DNA of 64,000 nucleotides from Deltaproteobacteria bacterium. Its GTDB lineage: Bacteria; Desulfobacterota; Binatia; HRBIN30; JACQVA1. Below the pieces are notes generated by a model. It made no database searches. It had not been told where the DNA came from and worked only from the letters and a program-made list of their open reading frames with translations. The stretch is taken from assembly GCA_016210005.1 (NCBI GenBank), contig JACQVA010000008.1:74625-138624 (forward strand). The letters are read 5' to 3'. Both the position numbers and the translations under genes were made by a program. Position 1 is the stretch's first letter, and every line of letters begins with the position of its first letter. Positions 43,467 to 52,337 of the stretch are shown one piece after another.

Positions 43467-45431
43467 TTACTCTCCGTTCGGCCGAGCTACTTCTTGTCGG
43501 CCCTGATTCGATCGCCGTCCGCCCACTCGCTGGCTGCGGCGGTGATCGCGCTCGGCTTCGTAACAGCGGCGCAAGTCCGCCACCGCCTCCGCTCCGAGCT
43601 TCTCCCCGAAGAACTGCTGATCTACCAGCGCCACCGCCCCGCTCTGGCGGCCGCTGCGCCACAAGCCGTCAGCCGCGCGCAACAAATCCGCACTGTCGCC
43701 GGCCGCGAGTTGGGCGGGATCCGGCACGAGCAGATTCTCCACCTCGGCGGGCTCCAGCTTGAGCACGCCATTGCCGTAGTGCCGGCCCAGCAGCTCGCAG
43801 CCGAGCAAGGACGCCGTGCTCAAAAACCCGCTGGCCACGGCGGCCACCGTGATGCCAGGGCGGGGCTGAACGCTATGCAGCGCGTTGACGTGGGTCACTT
43901 CGGCTTCATTGACTAGCATGCGCGGCAGGCGCGGACAAAGGTAGGGTAACAGCGCCGCCGGCTGCGCCGGCCGCGGCAGCGCGTACCACAGCGGACGCCG
44001 CCGGCAGGTGGCGCGCGCGGGCAGGCCTTGCCGTTCGCCCTCGGCGAGGTAGGTGCGAGTGGCGGCATCGAGCTCGGCGCCGGCGGGGATCGCCAGCAGA
44101 AAGCAGCCGGCGCCCGCTTGCCGGCGCGCTTCCCAGTCCTCGCGCCGAACGATCAAGCCGTCGGCGGCGGCGGGACCGGCCAGCATCGGCCGCACGAACT
44201 CTGGGTTCACACGCTCTGCCGTGGCGGCATCGAGCACAAAGAAGCGGTTGGCGCCGGTGACGATACCGGCGCCGACGTCGGCCACGCTACCGAGCCGCCG
44301 CAGCACTCCGGCTCTTTGCAGCGAGCGCAGCAGTACCCAACCGGGGGTGGGCAGCGACGCGCCCGACCAGCGCAGCGGCGGTGCCTCGGCCACCTGGATC
44401 GCGCCGCTCTCGGCCGCGAACACCGGCGCGGCCCCGGCTGCCAGCCGCAGCGAGTGGACGCCGGGCGTGCCGGTGGTATCGGCCAGCACCACCACCATCT
44501 CGCCAAGACCGGCCAGCGGCCGCTCGAAGTTCACCACCGTGACCGAAGAAAATAACTGCGTGAGATAGCTGCGCACGTTGGCAGCGTAGTGGGCGTGGAG
44601 AATGGTGGCGGGGACGAGCACGGCCAGGCGCCCGCCGGGCTGGACGAACGAGGCCGCGTGCACAATCAGCGCCGCCCACGGCGGCGCGCTTTCGGGCAAC
44701 TCGATGCCGGCCTCGGCCGCGACCCGGCGCGCCCGTGCCCGCGCCGCGGCGCCAAGCGCCCGCGCCCCGTGGCCAATGACGCTGACAAGCGCGCTAGCCG
44801 CCGGAGGGGCCGAGCGCTCGAACGGCAGGCGGGCGCGCGGATCGACGCCCAGGAAATCCCGCGCCCGCAGCCCCAGCGGTATCGCCACCCCGAGCCGTTG
44901 CAGGGCCTGCGCGCTGCGCGCGCAGGCTTCCGGGTCGGCATCGTAACCGTAGAGCTGGCGCCCCAGCGCCACCGCACTCGCGCCCAATGCTAGCAGGCGG
45001 GCGCCGGCACCGGCGAGCAAGGCACCGTCGCCACAACACGGGTCGAGCACCGTGTCCGCCGGTGAACGCACCGCCCAGTCGGCCAAGGCGCGTACCAGCT
45101 CGGCGGGCACAAACACCGCCGGGCGCGGCTGCGCCACCGGCCGGCCGTGGAAATGCTCGCGCAGTAGCCGGGCGCTCTCGGCCGGATGCGCTTGCACGAT
45201 GGCCTGCAGCGCAGCCGGCAGCTGGCCGGCGAGCAGCAGCAGCTCGTCCTCGCAAGTGGCATCGAGTTGGGCTGCCAGGCGTGCGATGATGGCGGCGTCG
45301 GGCGCGGCCACGCCCCGCTCGATGCGGCTGAGTAAGCTGGGGCTGAGATCCGCGGCCACCGCCAGCTCCTTGAGCTGCCAGCCACGTGCTCGCCGCAGCG
45401 CGCGCAGCCGATCACCGAAGAGGCGAGTCAT
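43467..45431 (-). CDS. XRE helix-turn-helix fused to N6-adenine methyltransferase-like protein, catalytic motif lost
   Basis: A 654-residue fusion. Residues 1-65 are an XRE HTH (LRRARGWQLKELAVAADLSP, LLSRIERGVAAP). Residues ~105-330 match the N-6 DNA methylase core, with SAM-binding motif I VLDPCCGDGALL (129-139). C-terminal ~390-600 resembles a TaqI-type target-recognition domain (GAGIVTGANRFFVLDAAT, YGNGVLKLEPAEVENLLVPD). The expected NPPY/F motif IV is replaced by HGAR in VSVIGHGARAL (about 217-226), so methylation is unlikely. It may be a DNA-binding regulator built from a methyltransferase. No restriction enzyme is adjacent. It sits between the ABC-F gene and the HEAT-repeat gene. Confidence 0.78.
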   Translation of the reverse strand: MTRLFGDRLRALRRARGWQLKELAVAADLSPSLLSRIERGVAAPDAAIIARLAAQLDATCEDELLLLAGQLPAALQAIVQAHPAESARLLREHFHGRPVAQPRPAVFVPAELVRALADWAVRSPADTVLDPCCGDGALLAGAGARLLALGASAVALGRQLYGYDADPEACARSAQALQRLGVAIPLGLRARDFLGVDPRARLPFERSAPPAASALVSVIGHGARALGAAARARARRVAAEAGIELPESAPPWAALIVHAASFVQPGGRLAVLVPATILHAHYAANVRSYLTQLFSSVTVVNFERPLAGLGEMVVVLADTTGTPGVHSLRLAAGAAPVFAAESGAIQVAEAPPLRWSGASLPTPGWVLLRSLQRAGVLRRLGSVADVGAGIVTGANRFFVLDAATAERVNPEFVRPMLAGPAAADGLIVRREDWEARRQAGAGCFLLAIPAGAELDAATRTYLAEGERQGLPARATCRRRPLWYALPRPAQPAALLPYLCPRLPRMLVNEAEVTHVNALHSVQPRPGITVAAVASGFLSTASLLGCELLGRHYGNGVLKLEPAEVENLLVPDPAQLAAGDSADLLRAADGLWRSGRQSGAVALVDQQFFGEKLGAEAVADLRRCYEAERDHRRSQRVGGRRSNQGRQEVARPNGE

Positions 45432-45446
45432 GCGCCGACGAAGACC

Positions 45447-47408
45447 TCACTGGCTCAAGGCGGCGTCGGGGCGTAGCTCGGTGCGCGCCAGTTTGGCGTA
45501 GAGCGCCTCGATGTCATCCTTGAGCTTGGCGAATTCGCTGAACACCGCCTGCGGGTTGGGATGGCGCTGGTAGAAGTCGGGGTCGTTGATCATCGTTCCC
45601 AACGCACCCAGCTCGGTTTCCTTGTCGGCGATCAGTTGTTCGAGCTGCGCCAATTCGCGCGCTCGTTTCTCGGCTTCACGCGTCGAGCGCTTGGCCGCGG
45701 CCCGCTGGCGGGCAACCGCCTCGCGCTCGGCCTCCGACTTGACGGCGGGTGAGGGCTCCGGCTGAAGCGCAACCAACCGCGGCGCCGGCGGCACTACCGC
45801 CGGCTCTTCCTTCTTGCGCAGATAGGATTCGTAGTTGCCGAGATAACGCACGGCCGTGCCGTGACCGACCTCGATGATTTCGTCGGGCAGGTGATCGAGG
45901 AAATAGCGATCGTGGGCGACGAAGACGATGGTGCCGGTGTAATTGAGCAAGGCTTGCAGCAGTACTTCCTTGGCGGTGAGGTCGAGGTGGTTGGTGGGCT
46001 CGTCTAGTAACAAGCAGTTCATCGGGTGCAGCAGCAACGTCGCCAGGGCGAGGCGGCTGCGTTCGCCGCCGCTGAGCACGCGGGTCGGCTTGAACACAGT
46101 TTCGCCGCTGAACAGGAAAGCGCCCAGTAAGGTGCGCACCTGCGGCACCAACTCGATCGGCGCTGCCGCAGTCACCACCTCGATGACGGTCTGGTCGGGA
46201 TCGAGGCTGGCGCCGCGATCCTGGGCGAAGTAGCTGAGCGCCACGTTGTGCCCGACTCGGCGCTCACCGGCGTCAGGCGGCTCGATGCCGGCCAGCAAGC
46301 GCATCAGCGTCGACTTGCCCGCGCCGTTGGGCCCGACCAGCGCGATCTTGCGGCCACGCTCGATCAGGAGATCGAGCCCATCGTAAACCACCAGGTCGCC
46401 GTAGCGCTTGGCGGTGCCTTTGAGTTCGAGCACGGCACGGCCGCTGCGCGGCGGTTGTGGAAAGCGGAAATGCACGCTGCGCGCGCCGCCCTCGGGCGGC
46501 GGCAGCCGGTCGATCTTTTCGAGCTGCTTGATGCGGCTCTGCACCAGTGCCGCCTTGGATGCCTGATAGCGAAAGCGGCTGATGAAGGCCTCGATGCGGG
46601 TGATCTCTTCCTGCTGGAGGCGGTAGGCTTCCGCCTCTTGCCGCTGCCGCTCCTCTTTCTCGGCCAGATAGTGGCTGTAATCGCACTCGTAGTCGGCCAG
46701 CCGCCCGCGCCCGAGCTCGGTTATGCGGGTGACCGTCTGATCGAGAAAGTAGCGATCGTGGGCGACGAGAATGACGGTGTGGGGATAGGCGCGCAAGAAC
46801 GCCTCCAGCCAGTCGCGGGCTTCGAGGTCGAGATGGTTGGTGGGCTCGTCGAGCAGCAGCAGCCGCGGCTGTTGCAGCAACAGCTTGGCCAGGGCGATGC
46901 GCATCTGCCAGCCGCCGGAGAACTCGCCGCAGTCGCGATCAAAATCGGTCTCGGTGAAGCCTAAACCGGCCAGCACCTGCTCGGCGCGGCTTTCGAGGTC
47001 GTAGCTGCCGTGCGTATCCCAGGCCTCGCGGGCGGCACCGTAGGCTGCCATCAGCGCATTGTGCTCGGGGTCGTCGGCCGCGGTGTGGGCGAGGGCGGCT
47101 TCGAGGCGTTCGCACTCGGCGGCAATCCCGCGGGCGTGATCGAAGGCGGCCATGGCCTCGGCGAGCACAGTGCGGCCCTGCAGACCCATCGCCTCTTGTG
47201 GCAGGTAACCGACAGTGGTGCCCTTCGGCGTGCTGATGCTGCCGCCGTCGGCCTCGATCTCGCCGGCGATGATGCGCAAGAAGGTCGACTTCCCCGACCC
47301 GTTGGCGCCCACCAGGGCCACGCGCCCGCCGGTCGGAACGAACCAATTCACGCCCTCAAGCACGACTTGACCGCCGAAGCTCTTTTGCAGGTTGGCAACC
47401 GTCAACAC
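45447..47408 (-). CDS. ABC-F family ATPase (Uup/EttA-like)
   Basis: A 653-residue protein with two ABC ATPase domains and no membrane domain. Walker A motifs: GANGSGKST and GPNGAGKST. Signatures: FSGGWQMRIALAKLL and LSGGERSRLALATLL. The ABC-F interdomain linker is charged and helical (around residues 235-300), and a C-terminal coiled-coil (AKRSTREAEKRARELAQLEQ) resembles the Uup/YheS subtype. ABC-F proteins bind the ribosome E site and modulate translation; some give ribosome protection. GTG is taken as start (MLTVANLQKSFGG after initiation), since the upstream in-frame stretch is not conserved-looking. Same strand as the methyltransferase fusion, 15-bp gap. Confidence 0.93.
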   Translation of the reverse strand: MLTVANLQKSFGGQVVLEGVNWFVPTGGRVALVGANGSGKSTFLRIIAGEIEADGGSISTPKGTTVGYLPQEAMGLQGRTVLAEAMAAFDHARGIAAECERLEAALAHTAADDPEHNALMAAYGAAREAWDTHGSYDLESRAEQVLAGLGFTETDFDRDCGEFSGGWQMRIALAKLLLQQPRLLLLDEPTNHLDLEARDWLEAFLRAYPHTVILVAHDRYFLDQTVTRITELGRGRLADYECDYSHYLAEKEERQRQEAEAYRLQQEEITRIEAFISRFRYQASKAALVQSRIKQLEKIDRLPPPEGGARSVHFRFPQPPRSGRAVLELKGTAKRYGDLVVYDGLDLLIERGRKIALVGPNGAGKSTLMRLLAGIEPPDAGERRVGHNVALSYFAQDRGASLDPDQTVIEVVTAAAPIELVPQVRTLLGAFLFSGETVFKPTRVLSGGERSRLALATLLLHPMNCLLLDEPTNHLDLTAKEVLLQALLNYTGTIVFVAHDRYFLDHLPDEIIEVGHGTAVRYLGNYESYLRKKEEPAVVPPAPRLVALQPEPSPAVKSEAEREAVARQRAAAKRSTREAEKRARELAQLEQLIADKETELGALGTMINDPDFYQRHPNPQAVFSEFAKLKDDIEALYAKLARTELRPDAALSQ

Positions 47409-47530
47409 GGCGGTTTTTGTAGCCGGGCCGCGCCGTGGCCGCAAGCGCGCTCGGGCGAGCGCCCGGCATCTCGTCGCTTGCAACTCGGCGTCGCCTCTTT
47501 TATCCAGGGGGCGCTGGTAAAGGAGCCCGG

Positions 47531-48352
47531 ATGCAGATAGCGCGCGTCGGCCGACTGAACCTCGCCTATTACACCTACGGCGAGGGATTCCCGCTCTTGT
47601 TGATCCAGGGGCTCGGCGGCCGCGCGGCCGATTGGGGCTCGGTGCCCGGGCTGCTCGAGAGCCACTTCCGCGTCATCACCTTCGACAACCGCGGCACCGG
47701 TAAGTCGGACAAGCCGGACGAGGACTACACTTTGGAAGGCATGGCCGACGAAGCGGTCGGTATTCTCGACGCCGCCGGCCACGCGCGAGCGCACGTGGTC
47801 GGCGTGTCGATGGGGGGCATGATCGCGCAGCTGGTGGCGCTGCGGCATCCGCAGCGGGTGCAACGGCTGGCGCTGTTGTCGACCGGCCCCGGCGGTTCCC
47901 GCACGGTACCGCCGTCGCCGCAGGCGATGCTGGCGCTGATTCCCGACCTGAGCAAGCCGCCGGAAGAAATCGTGCGCCGCGCGCTGCGGGCGATCGCGGC
48001 CCCGGGATTTGCCGATGCGCATCCGGCGGTGATCCAGCAGATAGTGGCAGTGGCCATGGATGCACTCACGCCGCAGTTCGTTTTTGCCCGTCAGATGGCG
48101 GCGATCATGGCCAGCGATCGCTACGACCAATTGCCCGCTATCAGCACACCGACGTTGGTGGTGCACGGCGATGCCGACCCGCTGGTGCCGTATGCCAACG
48201 GCGAATTGCTGGCGCAACGCATTCCCGGAGCGCGGTTGCACACGCTCGCGGGCTGCGGGCACCTGGCCATGTGGGAGCAACCGCGCCAACTGGCCGCCGC
48301 GCTGTTGGAGTTCTTGCGCGCTCCCGTGGAGGCGCGCGAGCAGCCGGTGTAG
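47531..48352 (+). CDS. Alpha/beta-hydrolase
   Basis: A 273-residue alpha/beta-hydrolase fold protein. The oxyanion segment is LIQGLGGRAADW, the nucleophile Ser is in GVSMGGMIAQ, the Asp in VVHGDADPLVPY and the His in GCGHLAMWEQP, a complete triad. It resembles esterase, lactonase or 3-oxoadipate enol-lactonase-like proteins; the substrate is not defined. GGAG lies 6 bp before the ATG. It is divergent from the ABC-F gene and heads a plus-strand run. Confidence 0.88.
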   Translation: MQIARVGRLNLAYYTYGEGFPLLLIQGLGGRAADWGSVPGLLESHFRVITFDNRGTGKSDKPDEDYTLEGMADEAVGILDAAGHARAHVVGVSMGGMIAQLVALRHPQRVQRLALLSTGPGGSRTVPPSPQAMLALIPDLSKPPEEIVRRALRAIAAPGFADAHPAVIQQIVAVAMDALTPQFVFARQMAAIMASDRYDQLPAISTPTLVVHGDADPLVPYANGELLAQRIPGARLHTLAGCGHLAMWEQPRQLAAALLEFLRAPVEAREQPV

Positions 48353-48366
48353 GGCGAGTCTTCACG

Positions 48367-48765
48367 ATGTCACTCTTCCTGCGCATCGCCGCCGGCATCT
48401 CGGTGTTATGGGCGTTGTTGCTGTTCGCCGGCCGCTCGGCCTACCTCGCGGCTGAGCCGGGTACTCCGTTGCACCACGCGCTGGCCAACGGCCTCGGTAT
48501 CGTGCACCTGATCTTCGCCTTCATGCTGTGGCGCGCGGGGGCCCAGCCGCCACGCGAACGCACGGTGATTTACGGCGCCATGATCTGGCTCGCACTGCGG
48601 ATCGCCAACGATCTTTATGAGCTGCTCGCGCTGCTGCGCGGCCCCGAAGCCTTCCCCAGCATGCTCGACATGATCGCGAGCCTGGCTCTGCTGGTGGGCA
48701 TCCTGCAGGCGCTGCCGGCGACCTTGGCTGCCGGGCAAGAGCGCGGACCCGAGCCACAGCGCTAA
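48367..48765 (+). CDS. Small integral membrane protein, unknown
   Basis: A 132-residue protein with about four hydrophobic segments: IAAGISVLWALLLFAG, ALANGLGIVHLIFAFMLW, GAMIWLALRIANDLYELLAL and MIASLALLVGILQALPA. It is probably a compact four-helix membrane protein. No family recognised. It lies 14 bp after the hydrolase stop on the same strand, so the two are probably co-transcribed. The ATG at MSLFLRIAAG is chosen since the in-frame stretch upstream lies inside the hydrolase gene. Confidence 0.7.
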   Translation: MSLFLRIAAGISVLWALLLFAGRSAYLAAEPGTPLHHALANGLGIVHLIFAFMLWRAGAQPPRERTVIYGAMIWLALRIANDLYELLALLRGPEAFPSMLDMIASLALLVGILQALPATLAAGQERGPEPQR

Positions 48766-48978
48766 CCAGGCCCCGGCGGAACAATTGACAGCGGAGATTC
48801 CGGCGAGCGGAGCGTGGGCGCCGCGCCCGCGCGCCCGGGGCGGGCGTGGAAGAAGGGAGCCAGCGCCACACGCGAGATTCTGTGCATCGAAGACGCCCGA
48901 TCTGTGGAGCAAGGGCCTGAGCGCGACCTCGAACCGGCCTATGGCCGTAACCTCGCCGGGCGTGCTAAGAACGCGGCC

Positions 48979-50055
48979 ATGCCAGAGTCGCAAGCGAGCG
49001 GCGGCGGCGCGGCTGCTCGGTCGGAACCGGCGGGCTTCGCCGTGGGTTTGGGGCTTACCAACGAGTGTGACCTACACTGCGCCCACTGCTATCGCGACAG
49101 CGATCGAGTCGACCGCCTGTCACTCGACGAGGTGCGGCGCGTCTGCCGGAGCCTGCCGATCCGCGCCGTCAACCTGGGTACGGGCGAGAATGCCCTGCAC
49201 CCGGAATTCCGCGCCATCGTGCGCGAGCTGCATCAGCACGGCGTAACCCTCACCCTTACCTCCAACGGCTACAGCATCCGCGCCCTGCCTGACGAAGAAC
49301 TGCGCTGGCTGCGCGATGTCGAGCTGTCGCTCGACTTCGCCACCGAGGCGGAGCAAGACGCCTGGCGCGGTGCCGGCAACTGGCGCCTGGTGCAGGAGCA
49401 GCTGGCGCGCTGCCGCCGCCTCGGCATTGGCGCAACCGTCACGGCGGTGATGATGCGCTCCAATTATGAGCGGCTGCCGGCACTTGCCGCCGTGGCATCC
49501 GAGCATGGCGCGGGGCTGCGGATCAACGTATACCAACCGGTGAAGACCGATGCCTTCACGCTCAGCTATGAACAGTTCTGGACGGGCTTTCGCCTGCTGC
49601 TCGACAGCCGCCCCCTGCTCGCCTGCAGCGAGCCGATAGTCTGTGCCGCACTGGGGCTGAGCCGCGGCAGCAGCGGCTGCGGCGCCACCACCGTGCGCGT
49701 GAGCCCGAGCGGCCAGGTGTTGCCCTGTGTTTACTGGCCGAAGCGCAAGCTCACCTTGGCGGACCTCGAGCGGCTGGGCGCCGGTGTTGCCGGCTCGCCC
49801 GAGTTCAACGAGCTCAAGATTGTGCCTGACGTCTGCCGCAGCTGCGAGCTGGTCGAAATCTGTGGCGGCGGTTGTGCCAGCCGCCGCCTGCGCCGCGGCG
49901 GCCTGCACCTGGCGGACGAGTTCTGCCCATTGCTGCGGGGTGAGCAGTGGCCGGTGCGGCGGCGCCCGCGCCCGGCCGGACGCGAATTTCCCAAGGTCAA
50001 CAGCGCCTGCACCAGCATTTTCGGAGCGCGCGCCAGCTCGGGAGCGCGGGGTTAG
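48979..50055 (+). CDS. Radical SAM/SPASM-domain protein 1
   Basis: A 358-residue radical SAM enzyme. C30, C34, C37 (NECDLHCAHCYRD) bind the SAM [4Fe-4S] cluster; NLGTGENALHPEF and SNGYSIRALPDEEL are barrel motifs. The C-terminal SPASM-type region has Cys residues for auxiliary clusters (SGCGATTVRVSPSGQVLPC, VCRSCELVEICGGGCASR). SPASM enzymes modify peptides or small molecules, or act in cofactor synthesis. It starts a five-gene plus-strand cluster. No precursor-peptide gene was found in the 213-bp gap upstream. The ATG at MPESQASGG is chosen; the region before it is low-complexity. Substrate unknown. Confidence 0.85.
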   Translation: MPESQASGGGAAARSEPAGFAVGLGLTNECDLHCAHCYRDSDRVDRLSLDEVRRVCRSLPIRAVNLGTGENALHPEFRAIVRELHQHGVTLTLTSNGYSIRALPDEELRWLRDVELSLDFATEAEQDAWRGAGNWRLVQEQLARCRRLGIGATVTAVMMRSNYERLPALAAVASEHGAGLRINVYQPVKTDAFTLSYEQFWTGFRLLLDSRPLLACSEPIVCAALGLSRGSSGCGATTVRVSPSGQVLPCVYWPKRKLTLADLERLGAGVAGSPEFNELKIVPDVCRSCELVEICGGGCASRRLRRGGLHLADEFCPLLRGEQWPVRRRPRPAGREFPKVNSACTSIFGARASSGARG

Positions 50056-50062
50056 TTGGACA

Positions 50063-50710
50063 ATGCCGACCGCGCTCGTCGTCATGGCCCGCTACCCGGA
50101 AATCGGCCGGGTCAAGACGCGCCTGGCGCGTGCTATCGGCGACGACCGCGCCCATGCGCTGTACCGGGCTTTCTTGCGTGACATAGAGGCTCGCTTCGCC
50201 GGACAGCGGCGGACGCTGGTGTGGGCCTTCCACCCGCCCCAAAGCGACTTCGCGGCGGTGGTCGGGCGCGGGCGCTGCCTGCCGCAAGTCGGCGGCGATC
50301 TCGGTGAGCGGCTGCACAACTGCTTTCGCAGCTTGTGCCGCGAGGGCTTCGACTGCGCACTGATAATCGGCGGCGACGCGCCGCACGTGCGCGAGGCCTG
50401 GCTCGACGAGGCGGAGCACGCGCTCGCACGAGCCGAGGTCGTGCTCGGCCCCAGCGCCGACGGCGGCTACTACCTCATCGGCATGCGCCAGCCCCACGAC
50501 CTGTTCAGCGGCATCGAGATGAGCACGCCGCGCGTGCTGGCGGAAACCCTGGCCAAAGCACAAACCGCCGGCCTGCGCGTGCATCTGCTGCCGGAGAGTT
50601 TCGACGTTGACGAAGAGAGCGACGTCGCCCGGCTGCGCGCGTTGCTGGTGCACGACGGTTCGCAGTTGCCGTGCACCGCAGCGCTGTTGCGGGGTTGGGA
50701 GCAGCCGTGA
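50063..50710 (+). CDS. TIGR04282/DUF2064-type glycosyltransferase-like protein
   Basis: A 215-residue GT-A-like nucleotidyl/glycosyl transferase. MARYPEIGRVKTRLARAIGDDRA resembles the nucleotide-binding start of TIGR04282, LIIGGDAPHV supplies an Asp-containing motif, and GPSADGGYYLIGMRQPHDLF is the family signature. This family is named for arsenosugar biosynthesis but is widespread in clusters with other roles. It sits 7 bp after radical SAM gene 1 and overlaps the next gene by 4 bp (GTGA), so the cluster is transcriptionally tight. No arsenic genes (arsM, arsS) are nearby, so the arsenosugar link is not supported. Confidence 0.85.
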   Translation: MPTALVVMARYPEIGRVKTRLARAIGDDRAHALYRAFLRDIEARFAGQRRTLVWAFHPPQSDFAAVVGRGRCLPQVGGDLGERLHNCFRSLCREGFDCALIIGGDAPHVREAWLDEAEHALARAEVVLGPSADGGYYLIGMRQPHDLFSGIEMSTPRVLAETLAKAQTAGLRVHLLPESFDVDEESDVARLRALLVHDGSQLPCTAALLRGWEQP

Positions 50711-51243
50711 GCGCCGCCGACGCCAGCCAGCGGCTATTCAGCACGCTCAATCGCGTCTATCTCGTGCTTGCGCGCATCCTGATCGGCTACTTGTGGTACA
50801 CGCAAACACTGTGGAAGCCGCCCCCGCACTTCGGCAAGATCGGTGCCGACGGCGGCTTGTGGCACTTCCTCAAGTGGGAAGTCGAGTACCCCACCTTCCA
50901 GTGGTACAAGTGGTTCGTCGAAGCCGTTGTGATGCCGCACTACACGTTGTTCGGCTACCAGGTGTACTTCCTCGAACTGGCGATCGCGGTCTCGCTTGGC
51001 TTTGGCGTGCTCACGCGCCTGGGGGCACTGGCCGGTACGCTGATGGCGCTCAATCTGCTCATCGGCCTCTACTCGGTACCGTACGAATGGGCGTGGTCGT
51101 ACGCGATGCTGGCGTTGCTGTGCGCCGGCTTGCTGTGCGGCGGTGCCGGGCGCATCGCCGGCATCGACGCGCTGCTACTGCCGCGGCTGCGCGCTGCCGC
51201 ACCGCGGCACCGCCTCGCACGCCTGCTGCTGTGGTGCATGTGA
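50707..51243 (+). CDS. DoxX-like integral membrane protein
   Basis: A 178-residue membrane protein with about four TM helices: RVYLVLARILIGYLWYTQTL, YTLFGYQVYFLELAIAVSLG, GALAGTLMALNLLIGLYS and AWSYAMLALLCAGLLCGG. The pattern RILIGYLW...QTLWKPPP recalls the DoxX/TQO small-subunit group (membrane redox proteins). Start is GTG in a GTGA overlap with the transferase stop. Its own stop overlaps the next radical SAM start (TGATG). It may supply electrons or a membrane site to the cluster; that is inference. Confidence 0.75.
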   Translation: MSAADASQRLFSTLNRVYLVLARILIGYLWYTQTLWKPPPHFGKIGADGGLWHFLKWEVEYPTFQWYKWFVEAVVMPHYTLFGYQVYFLELAIAVSLGFGVLTRLGALAGTLMALNLLIGLYSVPYEWAWSYAMLALLCAGLLCGGAGRIAGIDALLLPRLRAAAPRHRLARLLLWCM

Positions 51244-52280
51244 TGGCGCACTACTTCGAGCAGCTCTCGGCTGCGGAGTGTGGCCCGCTGGTGCCCAACG
51301 CCCCGGTGTGCTTGTACCTCGAAGTCACCAACCGCTGTAATCTGCTGTGCCAGACCTGCCCGCGCACCTTCGCCAGCGTCGAGCCTCCGGCCGATCTGAG
51401 CTTGGCGCGCTTTGCCATGCTAGTTGACCAGATCGACGATCTCCGCCAGCTCGTCCTGCATGGTGTGGGCGAGCCGCTGATGAATCCGGAGTTGCCGGCG
51501 ATGATCGCTTACGGCAAAGCGCGCGGCGCGCGGGTCACTTTCAATTCCAACGCCACACTGCTGCTGCCGCGCCGGCAGCGGGCGCTGATCGAGAGCGGGC
51601 TCGACGAGTATCGCGTCTCGCTCGATGCCGCCGACGCCGCCACCTTCCGGCGCGTGCGCGGGCGCGATCACTTCGATCGCATCGTCGACAGCCTGCGCCA
51701 GTTCGTGGCGCTGAAGCGGGTGTGGGGCGTGCCCACGCCGGCCATCTCACTCTGGCTGGTGGCTTTGCGCGACACTATTCACCAGCTTGCAGGCGTGGTT
51801 CGCTTGGCGGCGGACATCGGCGTGCCCGAGGTCTACTTGCAGCGGCTGGTCTACGGCGGCAACGGCCGTCAACAGGGCGTCGCGGTTGCCAGCCAGTCAT
51901 TGTACGGCACCAGCGACGCCGCCGTGGGCGAGGCCATTGCCGGCGCCGCTGCTTTGGCGCAATCACTCGGCGTGACGCTGCGGGCCTCGGGCGCCACCAC
52001 GCCGGAGCAGAGCCTGTGGCGCGACCAACACCAGCGCCCATGGAGCCACTGCCGGCGGCCATGGACGCTGATGTACATCACCGCCAACGGTACCGTGCTG
52101 CCATGCTGCATGGTGCCGTTTGTCGAACGCGACTTGGGGGCCTTGCCGTTGGGCAACGCCTTGGTGCAGCCGCTGGCGGAGATTTGGAACGGCCCGCCTT
52201 ACCGGCGATTCCGTTCCGCATTGCTCAGCGATCAGCCGCCGCGCTGCTGCACCGGCTGCGGCGTGCGCTGGAGTTTGTGA
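51243..52280 (+). CDS. Radical SAM/SPASM-domain protein 2
   Basis: A 345-residue radical SAM protein. C32, C36, C39 (TNRCNLLCQTCPR) bind the catalytic cluster; LVLHGVGEPLMNPELPAM and FNSNATLLL are typical of the barrel. The C-terminal part has a SPASM-like set (NGTVLPCCMVPF, then RCCTGCGVRW). It resembles MoaA/PqqE-like and cofactor- or lipid-modifying radical SAM proteins. The ATG overlaps the DoxX-like stop, so all four genes are probably one operon. It is not a close duplicate of radical SAM protein 1. Substrate unknown. Confidence 0.85.
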   Translation: MAHYFEQLSAAECGPLVPNAPVCLYLEVTNRCNLLCQTCPRTFASVEPPADLSLARFAMLVDQIDDLRQLVLHGVGEPLMNPELPAMIAYGKARGARVTFNSNATLLLPRRQRALIESGLDEYRVSLDAADAATFRRVRGRDHFDRIVDSLRQFVALKRVWGVPTPAISLWLVALRDTIHQLAGVVRLAADIGVPEVYLQRLVYGGNGRQQGVAVASQSLYGTSDAAVGEAIAGAAALAQSLGVTLRASGATTPEQSLWRDQHQRPWSHCRRPWTLMYITANGTVLPCCMVPFVERDLGALPLGNALVQPLAEIWNGPPYRRFRSALLSDQPPRCCTGCGVRWSL

Positions 52281-52337
52281 CGCGGTGAGAGCGGCCGGCA
52301 GGGTGGGAGGGCGAGGCAGGCGCCGCGCCAACTGGTT

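Noticed and set aside
50063-50710. Arsenosugar biosynthesis locus
   Set aside because: The transferase is TIGR04282-like, but no arsM or ArsS-type gene is present and the nearby radical SAM proteins are SPASM-type.
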